This document shows, piece after piece, positions 44,368 to 54,048 of a stretch of 64,000 nucleotides of DNA (position 1 is its first letter; every line of letters begins with the position of its first letter). This DNA is from Bacillota bacterium (GTDB lineage Bacteria > Bacillota > Clostridia > Lachnospirales > Lachnospiraceae). The stretch is from assembly GCA_023418475.1 (NCBI GenBank), contig JAEZZO010000029.1, positions 124,001-188,000 of the forward strand, read 5' to 3'. A model generated the notes under the pieces. The model was given only the letters and a program-made list of their open reading frames with translations, searched no databases and had not been told where the DNA came from. The translations under genes and the position numbers were made by a program.

Positions 44368-45651
44368 TTATTCTAAATTATTTACCATGTTTTCAATGAA
44401 TGTACCATAACCTTTCGTTGAATCCTGTATAAATACATGCGTAACAGCTCCAATTATCTTATTATTTTGAATAATAGGGCTGCCACTCATGCCTTGAACA
44501 ATCCCTCCTGTCAAATTAAGTAATCTAGGATCCGTAATACGTAAGATAATACCCTTACTATGATTACTATTACTGATATCAAAGCTTAAAATCTCAATAT
44601 TATAGTCTTCTATTTTATCTTCTATCGTACAACGTATGGTTGCTTTTCCTTTATGCACTTCCTGCTTTAAACCGATTTCCATTGGTTTTGACGAAAAATC
44701 ATTTCCAAAATCACTGCCTATCCGTCCAAAAATGCCTTGATACGTATTCTCCTTAACGGATCCAATTCGATATCTGCTGTTTTGACGAATCATTCCAATC
44801 AATTCACCGGGCTCTCCCTCCTTTCCTTTTACAATCGACATAATCTCTGCCCTATAAATGGAACCTTCCTTCACATCCATAAGTAATCCGGTATCAATAT
44901 CAGTGATTCCATGACCGAGTGCTCCAAATTGCCCATCCGCTGTCAAGAAGGTTAATGTGCCAATTCCCTGTGTATTATCTCTGATCCATGCTCCAATTTT
45001 ATAGCTGCCACCGGCTGTCTTTACAGGAGTTACACGTACCGTGAACTTGTCTTCCTCTCTGCGTACAAGCAGTGTTATATCTTTTCCGTTACTTTTTTGA
45101 ATTTCGTTTATCAGTTCCTTCTTTTTGGTTAGTGGACTTCCATTGATCTTCAGAATATAATCTCCTGATTTTAATTTATTAGAGATCGGTTCATAATTGA
45201 GACCATCCTCCCCTGTTACTCTACCGCTACCTAGAACCAGAATGCCGTCTGTCTCTACATAAATACCAATCGGATTGCCACAGGGAATTAATTTCGTCGA
45301 CTCTATCACATCCAGAGAAATATTCTTAAACTTAAAAAGACCGAATAGTTTTAAGCTGATATCATATTTTCCGGTTTGTGAGGATCTTAATGTAAATGGC
45401 CTGTTCATATCAATATTAATCTTATTGGAGGGAACCCGCAGATCATTTACACTAATTACTCCAATATCCTCTGTTTCTATATTTGCCTGGAGCGGCATAT
45501 TAAAATTAAAACTCTCCGGTTTTCCAACTAACATTTTTATCTCATCCGGAACATGTTTTTCTAAATAATTATATAAATAAAATCCCAAAAAAAATACATT
45601 TGCAATAAAAAGGCATATTAATACCCTTTTGTATATTCTCTTACTCCTCAT
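44368..45651 (-). CDS. spoIVB: SpoIVB serine peptidase (S55), sporulation signal
   Basis: 427 residues from the ATG at 45651, chosen for its GAGGTGAAAGG ribosome site. It has one N-terminal membrane anchor (VLICLFIANVFFLGFYLY), a PDZ domain around residues 130-200 (LKSGDYILKINGSPL), then the S55 peptidase with His in ALGHGITD and the catalytic Ser in VQGMSGSPII. It is secreted into the intermembrane space of the forespore and triggers pro-sigma-K processing. Located between recN and spo0A. Confidence 0.96.
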   Translation of the reverse strand: MRSKRIYKRVLICLFIANVFFLGFYLYNYLEKHVPDEIKMLVGKPESFNFNMPLQANIETEDIGVISVNDLRVPSNKINIDMNRPFTLRSSQTGKYDISLKLFGLFKFKNISLDVIESTKLIPCGNPIGIYVETDGILVLGSGRVTGEDGLNYEPISNKLKSGDYILKINGSPLTKKKELINEIQKSNGKDITLLVRREEDKFTVRVTPVKTAGGSYKIGAWIRDNTQGIGTLTFLTADGQFGALGHGITDIDTGLLMDVKEGSIYRAEIMSIVKGKEGEPGELIGMIRQNSRYRIGSVKENTYQGIFGRIGSDFGNDFSSKPMEIGLKQEVHKGKATIRCTIEDKIEDYNIEILSFDISNSNHSKGIILRITDPRLLNLTGGIVQGMSGSPIIQNNKIIGAVTHVFIQDSTKGYGTFIENMVNNLE

Positions 45652-45781
45652 CCTTTCACCTCGTACCTTTTTTTGCGTCATCAATTCTTGAGTCAGATCA
45701 TATCTTGCTATGATTTTAGAATCAAAAAGGATATACATAGTATTGTATATCCTCAAATTTAGTATTCGCTTTTTTTCGTTT

Positions 45782-47467
45782 TTATTGCTTGTATTTTTTA
45801 GCAGTAACAGCTAACTCTTTCATCTCTCTGGCACTTTCTCTGACACGTTCCGTAATCTGTGCACCACCAAGAATCCTTGATAATTCATCAATTTCTTCTT
45901 CCCTTGTAAGCTCTTTTATTGTTGTATGCGTGGATAAACCATCTGTTTTTTTCTCAATAATATAATGAGAATCCGCCATTGCCGCAATTTGAGCCAAGTG
46001 AGTGATACAAATAATCTGGTGATGCTTTGCGATATTGGAGAGCTGTTCTGATACTTTTTGAGCGGTTCGTCCGCTTATCCCGACATCAATTTCATCAAAT
46101 ATCAAAGTCTCAATTTCATCCTTGTCCGCTAAAACAGATTTTATTCCTAACATAATTCTAGATAACTCGCCGCCAGAAGCAATTCCAACTAATGGTTTCA
46201 GCGCTTCTCCAGGATTAGTGGAAATAATAAATTCACCATCATCAAAACCATTGGCTGTATAAGTGCTCATCTGTACGAATTTCATATCAAATTTTACATC
46301 AAGAAAATTTAATGCAACCAAGGCATCCCTGATTTTTACGGTCAATTCCGAAGCTTTTCTCTTTCTTATATTTGATACTTTTTCTGACAGGCTTTTCACT
46401 TTGTCCTCTGCCTTTTTAAGTTCCTCCTTAAGTTTTGCAAGATACTCTCCATAATCCCTGTATTTACTTAATTTAACTTCACAATCTCTGCAATATTTCA
46501 TAACCTGGTCAATAGAATTACCATATTTCGATTTCAGATGATTAATCAAATCCAAGCGTTTCGTAACTTCCAAAAGCTCTTCTTCCGGATTCTCCAGTTC
46601 AGAAATGTATTGTGACAAATCTCTGTTAAAATCATTCAATAATCCGTCAATATCATTGATCTGTCCTAAATAAACATTCATCTTTTCATCATATTCTGTT
46701 ATTTTAATTAATGTTCTTAAAGCCCGTCCAATGGAATCTCCGGCAGATGCCGCCTCATAGCCTGTTAGCCGATAGACGTTTTGAAGACCTTCCGAAATAG
46801 TATTCGCATTCGACAACTTCTTATACCTTGCCGTCAGCTCCTCATCCTCTCCTGTAACCAGCGCTGTATTTATTATTTCATTCACTTCATATTCTAAAAA
46901 AGAAATTTCCCTTAATCGCTTTTCTTCATCCATACCGGATTGTTCGAATTCATGTTTTAATTTAATATACTCTTTATAGCTTTGTTCTAATTCTGTTTTT
47001 AGTGTTCCTATCTCGTCTTTTGCAAAACGGTCTACGATTTCCATATGCTTGTGTTTATGTAAAAGAGACTGATGTTCATGCTGACCATGAATATCAATAA
47101 GAAGTCCTGCAACGGCTGCCAGAGCAGATGCCGTTACATTCTCACCATTGATTTTACAAATACTTCTTCCGGACATTATCTTTCTTGAAATAATAATCTG
47201 TTCTCCTTCAATCGGAATATCCAGACCCCTCATAGTGTTAAATACAGCTTCCTCTTTTGTCTCAAAGACAAGTTCAGCAAGAGCGTAATCCGCTCCATTT
47301 CTTACGATATCCTTACTGATCTTCGCACCCAGTGCGGCATTAACGGAACCTATGATAATTGACTTTCCGGCACCTGTTTCACCGGTCATGATATTCAGGT
47401 GATCCTTAAAATAGACTTCTACCTCATTAATAATCGCAAAATTCTTAACGTGCAGACTCACTAACAT
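45782..47467 (-). CDS. recN: DNA repair ATPase RecN
   Basis: 561 residues from an ATG at 47467 preceded by AGAGGG. SMC-like: Walker A GETGAGKS near the N-terminus, a long coiled coil in the middle, the signature ASGGELSRIMLGIKS and Walker B LIFDEIDVGISG at the C-terminus. It acts in double-strand break repair. A good promoter lies just upstream. Confidence 0.97.
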   Translation of the reverse strand: MLVSLHVKNFAIINEVEVYFKDHLNIMTGETGAGKSIIIGSVNAALGAKISKDIVRNGADYALAELVFETKEEAVFNTMRGLDIPIEGEQIIISRKIMSGRSICKINGENVTASALAAVAGLLIDIHGQHEHQSLLHKHKHMEIVDRFAKDEIGTLKTELEQSYKEYIKLKHEFEQSGMDEEKRLREISFLEYEVNEIINTALVTGEDEELTARYKKLSNANTISEGLQNVYRLTGYEAASAGDSIGRALRTLIKITEYDEKMNVYLGQINDIDGLLNDFNRDLSQYISELENPEEELLEVTKRLDLINHLKSKYGNSIDQVMKYCRDCEVKLSKYRDYGEYLAKLKEELKKAEDKVKSLSEKVSNIRKRKASELTVKIRDALVALNFLDVKFDMKFVQMSTYTANGFDDGEFIISTNPGEALKPLVGIASGGELSRIMLGIKSVLADKDEIETLIFDEIDVGISGRTAQKVSEQLSNIAKHHQIICITHLAQIAAMADSHYIIEKKTDGLSTHTTIKELTREEEIDELSRILGGAQITERVRESAREMKELAVTAKKYKQ

Positions 47468-47503
47468 AAAATCCCTCTTTTCCAAAACATATGTTCTGAT
47501 TGC

Positions 47504-47532
47504 ATTGTAACATAGAAGGAAAAAAACTTCAA
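47504..47532 (-). promoter_or_regulatory. Promoter of recN
   Basis: On the minus strand TTGAAG (47527-47532), a 17-bp spacer and TACAAT (47504-47509) give a leader of about 30 nt before the recN ATG. Confidence 0.65.
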
Positions 47533-47672
47533 TCGATTTTTTAATCCTTGTAGGATTGAACATTAAAATGGACCTATTGTATAAAAAACGACCAATCATT
47601 TTTATATTACTATCGCACATAGCTGCGCATCCCAGGAGGTTTTTTACCTCCTGGAGCGTACTTTCCACGCAT

Positions 47673-47722
47673 GAAATAAAAACCGAAGCTCATACAGATC
47701 GGTGATATGTATAAGCTTCGGT
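47673..47722 (-). terminator. Terminator of the Ig-repeat protein gene
   Basis: 15-bp arms (47682-47696 and 47708-47722, one G-U pair) with an 11-nt loop are followed on the minus strand by TTTTTATTT, starting 10 nt after the stop codon. Confidence 0.88.
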
Positions 47723-47732
47723 ACCTATTCTT

Positions 47733-50700
47733 TTAAGACATTTTATTAACTATAATTTCGCAGGTTAATTTTCGACCGTTAACGGTTGCCGTAATGGTTG
47801 TCTTACCCACCGACCTGGTACTTACGGTACCATTACCTGTAACAACTGCTATCAGCGGATTATCTACTCGCCAGGTAACTGCTGTGGTAGCTCCCTCCAC
47901 CGACAATGCGCCGCTGTAGGTTGTATATTCCTCAGTAACTAGTTTTGAAACATTAAGTCCAATTACTGTAACTTCTACTGTTGCAGTTTTACCGGAGGAT
48001 GTCATAACAGTAATATAGGCTTTTCCAGTAGCTTTTGCCGTTATCTTTCCTGTCGTCTTATTAACCGTTGCTACAGCAGAGTTATCCGTACTCCAGGTTT
48101 TACCATCTGTAGAATTTGCCGGTGCAAGCACCACATTTACCATTTGTGTTTCGCCGGGGACCATTGTTATTGCCTTATCCTGCAAGGTAACAGAAGTAGC
48201 TGCTACACGTTCGCGTACCGTCACATAGCATATCGCCTTTTTCCCGCTGCTGTCTCTTGCTTTTGCTGTAATCATTGCATTTCCTGCTTTTACTGCAATA
48301 ACAGTTCCATCACTGTCAACGATAGCAATCCCAGAATCACTGGAGGACCATTTTGCCGTTTTATAGGTTGCATTCTTTGGTTTAACAGTCGCTTTCAACT
48401 TTTTCGTTGATCCAACGAACATAATAAGTGTAGATTTATTAATGAACACGCTTGTTGCTGGACGCACAATTCTTACGGTGCAGCTTGCCTCCGCCTCACT
48501 GCCATCTGTTGCTGTCGCTGTAATTGTCGCATATCCGATCGAAATACCGGTTACCTTGCCTTTTGCATTCACAACAGCTACTTTTTTGTTGCTGGATTTC
48601 CATTTTACCTTCTGATTCGTTGCAGTTTCATTCGTAACCGTTGCTTTCAAAATGAAATTCTTCTTTACGCCTAGACTGTAAGAGGAATGATTTAGTTTGA
48701 TTGATGTTACAGACTCCTTCACCGTCACCACACAAGTAGCACTGTATCCTCCATCCTTTGTAGTACAGGTAATTACGGATACACCACCAATTAGTCCGCT
48801 TACCACTCCCTTATCAGAGATTGTAGCAACTTTCGTATTCGAACTTTTCCAGGTTACTGCCAGCTCAGATGCCGTAGTTGGGGAAACAGATACCACTAAT
48901 TCAAATTTTTCACCCTTATAGATCGTCTTTTCTGCGAAATTAAGAACCAGACCCTTCACACCCTGGGTAACCGTCACCTTACAATAAGCTGTTCCGCCTG
49001 CCTCCGTTTTTGCCATAATGATAGCAGAACCGGAGCTTTTCGCCGTAACCTTACCGTTATCATCCACTATAGCGACCTTGGTATCACTGGATTCCCATAC
49101 CAGTCCGTTATCCGTACTACCCGCCGGAGCCAGTGTTGTTTTTATAGTATAGGCTTCCCCTGTTTTAAGCTTTAAATCGGATACATCAAACTTAATACCG
49201 GTAGCCACCTGCTTTACCGTGAGGGTACAAAAGACTGAATAACCACCATCCAATGTTCTAAGTATAATTATGGAGCTGCCGACAGCTTTTGCTGTCACCA
49301 GTCCGCCTGTATCCACCGTTGCAACTGAAGTATTGCTTGATGTCCAGGATACTGCATTGTTAGTGGAGGTACTTGGCATAACAGAATATGAAAGTCTTGC
49401 TGTCTGTCCAACATACATGGTTTTCTTGGTCTCATCAAGTGACACGGATGCTACAGGAGTCAAAATATTTATATTACAATATGCTACCGCCGCAGCGTTA
49501 TCTTCTGAAGTGGCGATTATCGTTACGGTTCCTGCTTTAACGAGGGTAACAAGACCATTGTTATTCACTGTAGCCTTCGTTTTGTCTGTGGTGCTCCAGA
49601 TTATATTCTTATTTTCAGCATTTTCAGGATATACCGTCGCACGAAGCTGAATCTGCTTTAAGGACAGACTAGCGGATATTGTGTTTTCAGACAAAGTAAT
49701 ACTGGTCACAGGCTGCCGAACCGTAATGGTGCTATAGCCTACCACTACATTATCTTGATTAATCGCAGATATTACAGCGGTTCCCCCGCTTATACCCTGT
49801 ATAGTCGTTGTAAAATTTCCTTCCTCCGTAATCGATACGACTTTACTATTCGATGTTCTCCATTTTAAAGTAACATTCTTCGTTGCATTAGGAGCCACCT
49901 CCGCGTGCAGGGTTAGGAATTCACCAATCGCAAGTGCCTTGGTGGGAGGTGACACTGTAATCGAAGTTACCGATTGCTGTACCGTAATCTCACAGGTCGC
50001 CTTTTTTACAACCCCCTTCACTGTCTGTGTCGCTGTTATCGTCACCGTACCGGCGGATTTTCCCGTAACCAGACCGTTATTGTCAACGGCTGCATAAGAC
50101 TTACTGGATGACCAGAGAACAGGATTATCTGAAGAAATAATTGGGGTCAACTGTAGGGTTGCTCCGACATAAATCGTTGCTTTATTTTCACTTAGTGCTA
50201 TTCCATCAATTACTGTTACATTAATTGTTACGTTTGGAACATCCGTAATTCCTTCAAATAACCTCTGCCCGGTATCATAGGTCAGCGTGATCGTCATACT
50301 TCCCTCTCTCAGCGCGGAAAGCGTAAAATTGGATGCATCCAGCTTTGCAACATTCGGATCATAATCCGTTCCATAGGTACTCTTAAATACCTTAACATCT
50401 GTCAGGTTAGAATTCTCCAAAATATTGTAGGTATCCCCCACATTCATTACAATTGATGTATCCAACACTTTTGGATATACATAAATCTTCATATAGGCAT
50501 ACGTAACATTGACTGTTTCTGAATATGGGCTAGCACAGGCATAGATTTCATAGGTGCCTGCCTTTACATTTGTAAAAGTCACCGTTCCGCTATCACTAAT
50601 CGAATAAGACATTAATTTAGAGGAAGAGGTTATCTTTGTTTTAGTTTTATCCACACATTGATAGACAATCCAATTAAGATTTTTCCCGAGTTTACCGTTG

Positions 50701-51527
50701 GAATTAATAGTAAATTCTGACGGTACCCCTTTATAGCTGGCATCGGTATCCGTGTTTTTTGTACTTGATGTACAGGTGTGTGTTCCGGATGCATCACTGT
50801 ATGTAAAGCTGAATTTCGGTGTAACTACTACTGTCAACGTAGCGGTCATTTTAGAGTTTGTTGTGGATGTTGTATTACTGGTAATTGTAATTGTTGTAGA
50901 GCCGGCGCTTACCGCAGTAATAAGTCCTGTGTCCGAAACTGTAGCAACTCCCGGATTACTGCTTTCAAAGGAGGCAAAGGATACATTGATTGCCGCACCG
51001 GAAACCGATACCGCCTCATCCGAATACTTTAAATAGATCTGTTGAGAGGTATAGCTGTCTGTATTCATCTCAACAAAACCCACTTTATCGCTGATCGATA
51101 AAAGCTTTGTTGCGTTTGTGTCCTTGCTATTGATTTCAAGTGATACTTTTACCAGAAAACTGATTGTGTAAGTTAAATCCCCCATCTTAATATCAGCTGT
51201 AATATTAGCGTATCCGGGTCCTTTTCTTACCATTTTTACATAATTTCCAGTAGCACCCTCCAGTGAAATAACCCTGTCCTCCGTAGACTTCCAGCTTACC
51301 GTAGCGGATGGTGCCCATTCACCGTCTGTCGCAACATAGACATAGGCTGCTGATGATTTGAGTTCAAATTCTGCATTATCTTTAATTGTTTGAGAGTTAA
51401 TTTCAAAATGATAATTTGGATTTGATGATGTTGCTGCCATAGTATATCTATCTGAAAAGAATAATGCCGTAATAATAAATAATAATCCAAATAAAGATAT
51501 GTATTGTATTCTGTTTTTCTTAAGCAT
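47733..51527 (-). CDS. Secreted protein of tandem bacterial Ig-like (BIG2) domains
   Basis: 1264 residues with a basic start, a hydrophobic signal peptide (about residues 8-31, ending near TMAATSS) and then almost only Ig-like repeats of about 85 residues. At least nine canonical BIG2 units run from about residue 440 to 1190, each with the pattern W-SS(D/N)-VATV-x-GLVTA-GxATIT; divergent units lie on either side. No sortase motif, SLH domain or catalytic domain is evident, so it may be released or held by protein-protein contacts. Possible adhesin or cell-surface scaffold. Ribosome site GGGAGG. Confidence 0.88.
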   Translation of the reverse strand: MLKKNRIQYISLFGLLFIITALFFSDRYTMAATSSNPNYHFEINSQTIKDNAEFELKSSAAYVYVATDGEWAPSATVSWKSTEDRVISLEGATGNYVKMVRKGPGYANITADIKMGDLTYTISFLVKVSLEINSKDTNATKLLSISDKVGFVEMNTDSYTSQQIYLKYSDEAVSVSGAAINVSFASFESSNPGVATVSDTGLITAVSAGSTTITITSNTTSTTNSKMTATLTVVVTPKFSFTYSDASGTHTCTSSTKNTDTDASYKGVPSEFTINSNGKLGKNLNWIVYQCVDKTKTKITSSSKLMSYSISDSGTVTFTNVKAGTYEIYACASPYSETVNVTYAYMKIYVYPKVLDTSIVMNVGDTYNILENSNLTDVKVFKSTYGTDYDPNVAKLDASNFTLSALREGSMTITLTYDTGQRLFEGITDVPNVTINVTVIDGIALSENKATIYVGATLQLTPIISSDNPVLWSSSKSYAAVDNNGLVTGKSAGTVTITATQTVKGVVKKATCEITVQQSVTSITVSPPTKALAIGEFLTLHAEVAPNATKNVTLKWRTSNSKVVSITEEGNFTTTIQGISGGTAVISAINQDNVVVGYSTITVRQPVTSITLSENTISASLSLKQIQLRATVYPENAENKNIIWSTTDKTKATVNNNGLVTLVKAGTVTIIATSEDNAAAVAYCNINILTPVASVSLDETKKTMYVGQTARLSYSVMPSTSTNNAVSWTSSNTSVATVDTGGLVTAKAVGSSIIILRTLDGGYSVFCTLTVKQVATGIKFDVSDLKLKTGEAYTIKTTLAPAGSTDNGLVWESSDTKVAIVDDNGKVTAKSSGSAIIMAKTEAGGTAYCKVTVTQGVKGLVLNFAEKTIYKGEKFELVVSVSPTTASELAVTWKSSNTKVATISDKGVVSGLIGGVSVITCTTKDGGYSATCVVTVKESVTSIKLNHSSYSLGVKKNFILKATVTNETATNQKVKWKSSNKKVAVVNAKGKVTGISIGYATITATATDGSEAEASCTVRIVRPATSVFINKSTLIMFVGSTKKLKATVKPKNATYKTAKWSSSDSGIAIVDSDGTVIAVKAGNAMITAKARDSSGKKAICYVTVRERVAATSVTLQDKAITMVPGETQMVNVVLAPANSTDGKTWSTDNSAVATVNKTTGKITAKATGKAYITVMTSSGKTATVEVTVIGLNVSKLVTEEYTTYSGALSVEGATTAVTWRVDNPLIAVVTGNGTVSTRSVGKTTITATVNGRKLTCEIIVNKMS

Positions 51528-51836
51528 CGCTTAACCTCCCGAAGTACCTTTTCATATTGAATATATCGGCAATTTCATTAATATCATTAGCACCGCTTTT
51601 TCCGATTTTAATACTATTTTTTGGCACTTATGTGTCATTTTAACAAAATATGAGTTCTTCCTCCATATGCTAATTAGACTGACTGTCTATTCTCTTAAAA
51701 GACATGGTATGCTATATTTAATAATCGTTTAGATATTTCTCACTTGGAGCAATCAAGATCATCGCTGACAGATCAATTTGCTTTAGCAGGTATATACCAT
51801 GAAAACGAAAGTGTGATAAGCGCCGCAAGTTATTAT
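51528..51836. other. Intergenic stretch with an orphan plus-strand frame
   Basis: 309 bp. A plus-strand frame without a start codon runs from 51699 to 51896 and reads protein-like for about 45 codons (for example TDQFALAGIYHENESV) before running antisense into the MATE gene. It may be a relic of a lost gene or chance. I see no RNA gene or clear promoter. Confidence 0.3.
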
Positions 51837-53162
51837 TTAGATTACAGAAACCCCTCTGTATTTTTCCATCCGGAAACGTATAACAAAACAGATTGAACGG
51901 AACAGCCAGTCAATTGTCATGGCTATCCATATACCCAGAACTCCCATTTTAAAAGTTATCGCCAATATATAACTAAATGCAATTCTCCATACCCACATCG
52001 ATATCATCGATATCCACATCGTAAACTTTACGTCATTGGTTGCACGAAGAGCACTTGGAAGCGTAAAAGAAAGCGGCCAAATCAGGGAGGCCAGAATACA
52101 GTGATAGATGATAAGCTGTGAAGTCAGGTTTGCTGTAGTCTGTGTCAGGCTGTACGATTTAATGATCAACGGAACCATGCATAACAGCAGCATATTCCAT
52201 ATGGACATGATCATATGTGTAAATTTCATCAGCTTAAAGGTATATTTTTTCACACCATCATAATCACAGGCTCCCATACATTGTCCTACGACTGTAATCA
52301 GTGCGAGTCCCATGGCAGAACCGGGAAGTATCCCTACTGTCCCTATTGTTCCAGCTATTGCATTGGCTGTAATCGCTGAAGTTCCAAGCCCTGCTGTAAT
52401 ACCCTGTACCAGAATTTTACCGATCTGAAATACACTATTTTCTAATCCGTTAGGTACTCCGATCCGTAGAATTCTTTTAATCATATATAGGTTGATTTTA
52501 TAGTTACGTAGCTTTCCGATATGTATCGGAAGCTTCTTATTTTTTAATAATATAAGAAGTGATATTGCAGCAAAAGAACGGGAAATCAATGTTGACAATG
52601 CTGCTCCCCGTACTCCCAGACCAAGTCCGAAGATAAAAATTGCATTTACCGTGATATGAAGGATGTTCATGAAGAAAGATATTTTCATTGATATTTTAGA
52701 ATTACCCATAGAACGAAATAAAGCTGCACTTGAATTATAGATTGCAATAAACGGGAATGACAATGCAGAGTAAAACAAATAGGTTCTGGCATTTCCCATA
52801 ACATCCGAGTCAACTTCTCCAAATAATAATCCAAGTATTGTTCTGCCGAATAAGAACGCAATCGCCATAACAATAAGAGAAAGTGCGAGTATTACGGATA
52901 ACAGCTGTTCACCAGCTAAACAAGCGGCATCCTGGTCTTTATGTCCCAGAAACTGAGCACAAACTACTGCTCCGCCAGTAGAAAGGGCTGCAAATAATCC
53001 AATTAATAATACATTGATAGAATCCACCAGGGATACACCGGATACAGCTGCCTCTCCCACCCTGGAAACCATCAGGCTATCCGCCAACCCAACCGTTACA
53101 AGCAGCATTTGCTCAATAATCAGTGGTACTATAAGCTTTATCAAATCTTTTTTCGTAAACAT
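51837..53162 (-). CDS. MATE-family multidrug/Na+ efflux transporter
   Basis: 441 residues, twelve hydrophobic helices in two similar halves. The N-terminal helix KDLIKLIVPLIIEQMLLVTVG and the motif GLADSLMVSRVGEAAVSGVSLVDS are typical of the family. It exports cationic drugs or metabolites in exchange for Na+ or H+. It stands alone, with a terminator upstream of it. Confidence 0.93.
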   Translation of the reverse strand: MFTKKDLIKLIVPLIIEQMLLVTVGLADSLMVSRVGEAAVSGVSLVDSINVLLIGLFAALSTGGAVVCAQFLGHKDQDAACLAGEQLLSVILALSLIVMAIAFLFGRTILGLLFGEVDSDVMGNARTYLFYSALSFPFIAIYNSSAALFRSMGNSKISMKISFFMNILHITVNAIFIFGLGLGVRGAALSTLISRSFAAISLLILLKNKKLPIHIGKLRNYKINLYMIKRILRIGVPNGLENSVFQIGKILVQGITAGLGTSAITANAIAGTIGTVGILPGSAMGLALITVVGQCMGACDYDGVKKYTFKLMKFTHMIMSIWNMLLLCMVPLIIKSYSLTQTTANLTSQLIIYHCILASLIWPLSFTLPSALRATNDVKFTMWISMISMWVWRIAFSYILAITFKMGVLGIWIAMTIDWLFRSICFVIRFRMEKYRGVSVI

Positions 53163-53253
53163 ATGATTCCTCTTTTAACTAGTATAGTCATTCTCGTTAT
53201 AGAATTTATACATATTTTAGTATCAATTACTTCTTAATCTTGAAACAAGTAAT

Positions 53254-53290
53254 AAAAAATGAGCCAGCCCTTATCAGATCATGATGGCTG
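53254..53290 (-). terminator. Terminator downstream of the TfoX-domain gene (in the 53163-53548 gap)
   Basis: On the minus strand CAGCC-ATCA pairs with TGAT-AAG-GGCTG (bulged stem, 53265-53290), followed within 5 nt by TTTTTTATT. The rest of the 386-bp gap shows no gene. Confidence 0.5.
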
Positions 53291-53548
53291 CCCCGTATTA
53301 CTTCTTAAAGTTTATCACAGTAATTTTATAAAATCAACACCCTTCCTCGAAAAGTAAGACATATATCCCATTCCTTTATTATTGTGCGCAGGCTCGCCAA
53401 ATTCCAAGCTGTATATTCGATCAGGACTTCCGGAAAAGGAGTATTAACATTCGCCGGTTATTAGTGGCTGTCTTTTAGAGTCTTATGTACCGCTTTCGTT
53501 CCGCGTGCGAAGAGGCACTCGCTTTAAACATACGAATGCCTCCCTATT

Positions 53549-53806
53549 TCATCCCTTGAAATGATTATAAAAATCTTTAAGCTCTTCTTTTATCTCCTCT
53601 GGTAAGTCCTTCTTATTTACTTTCCGGAGCGCTCCCTCCAAATCATATAAACGATTGATACATGCTGAGGCATCGATTGATTTTATCTTCAGCCATGCCT
53701 GCTTACTTCCTATTTGCGCTAATTGTTCCGGTGTTTCGATACCAATCTTCACGAGCAGTGCTTCACTATTCTTACCGATATTCGGCAGCTCTGACAATGC
53801 ACCCAT
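53549..53806 (-). CDS. TfoX C-terminal-domain protein
   Basis: 85 residues from an ATG at 53806 with GGAGG. A helix-hairpin-helix-like fold (LSELPNIGKNSEALLVKIGIETPEQLAQIGS and a helical C-terminus) matches the TfoX_C domain alone, without the N-terminal domain present in competence regulators. Such short proteins are common in Firmicutes and their role is unknown. Confidence 0.85.
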   Translation of the reverse strand: MGALSELPNIGKNSEALLVKIGIETPEQLAQIGSKQAWLKIKSIDASACINRLYDLEGALRKVNKKDLPEEIKEELKDFYNHFKG

Positions 53807-54048
53807 ATTAACCTCCATCCTGCCGTCAGGCAATAAAATCTAATTAAAAAGCACGTAGTGTTTTTCACTTGTTATTCTTATCTACTCAAATTCCTTCCGA
53901 CTATACAAATTATTTCCTACCTTTTTATAGATGCATACTTTCAGTCAAAGTCACGAGGTTTTACTAATTTATTGAAGATCTTTTGAGATTATTAATTATC
54001 TTTCAGGATTAAATTCGGAAATGATAGGAATGATATGGTGAAATAAAA

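Noticed and set aside
48144..51036. Several plus-strand frames across the Ig-repeat gene
   Set aside because: They recur with the repeat period and are reverse-strand images of the BIG2 repeats.
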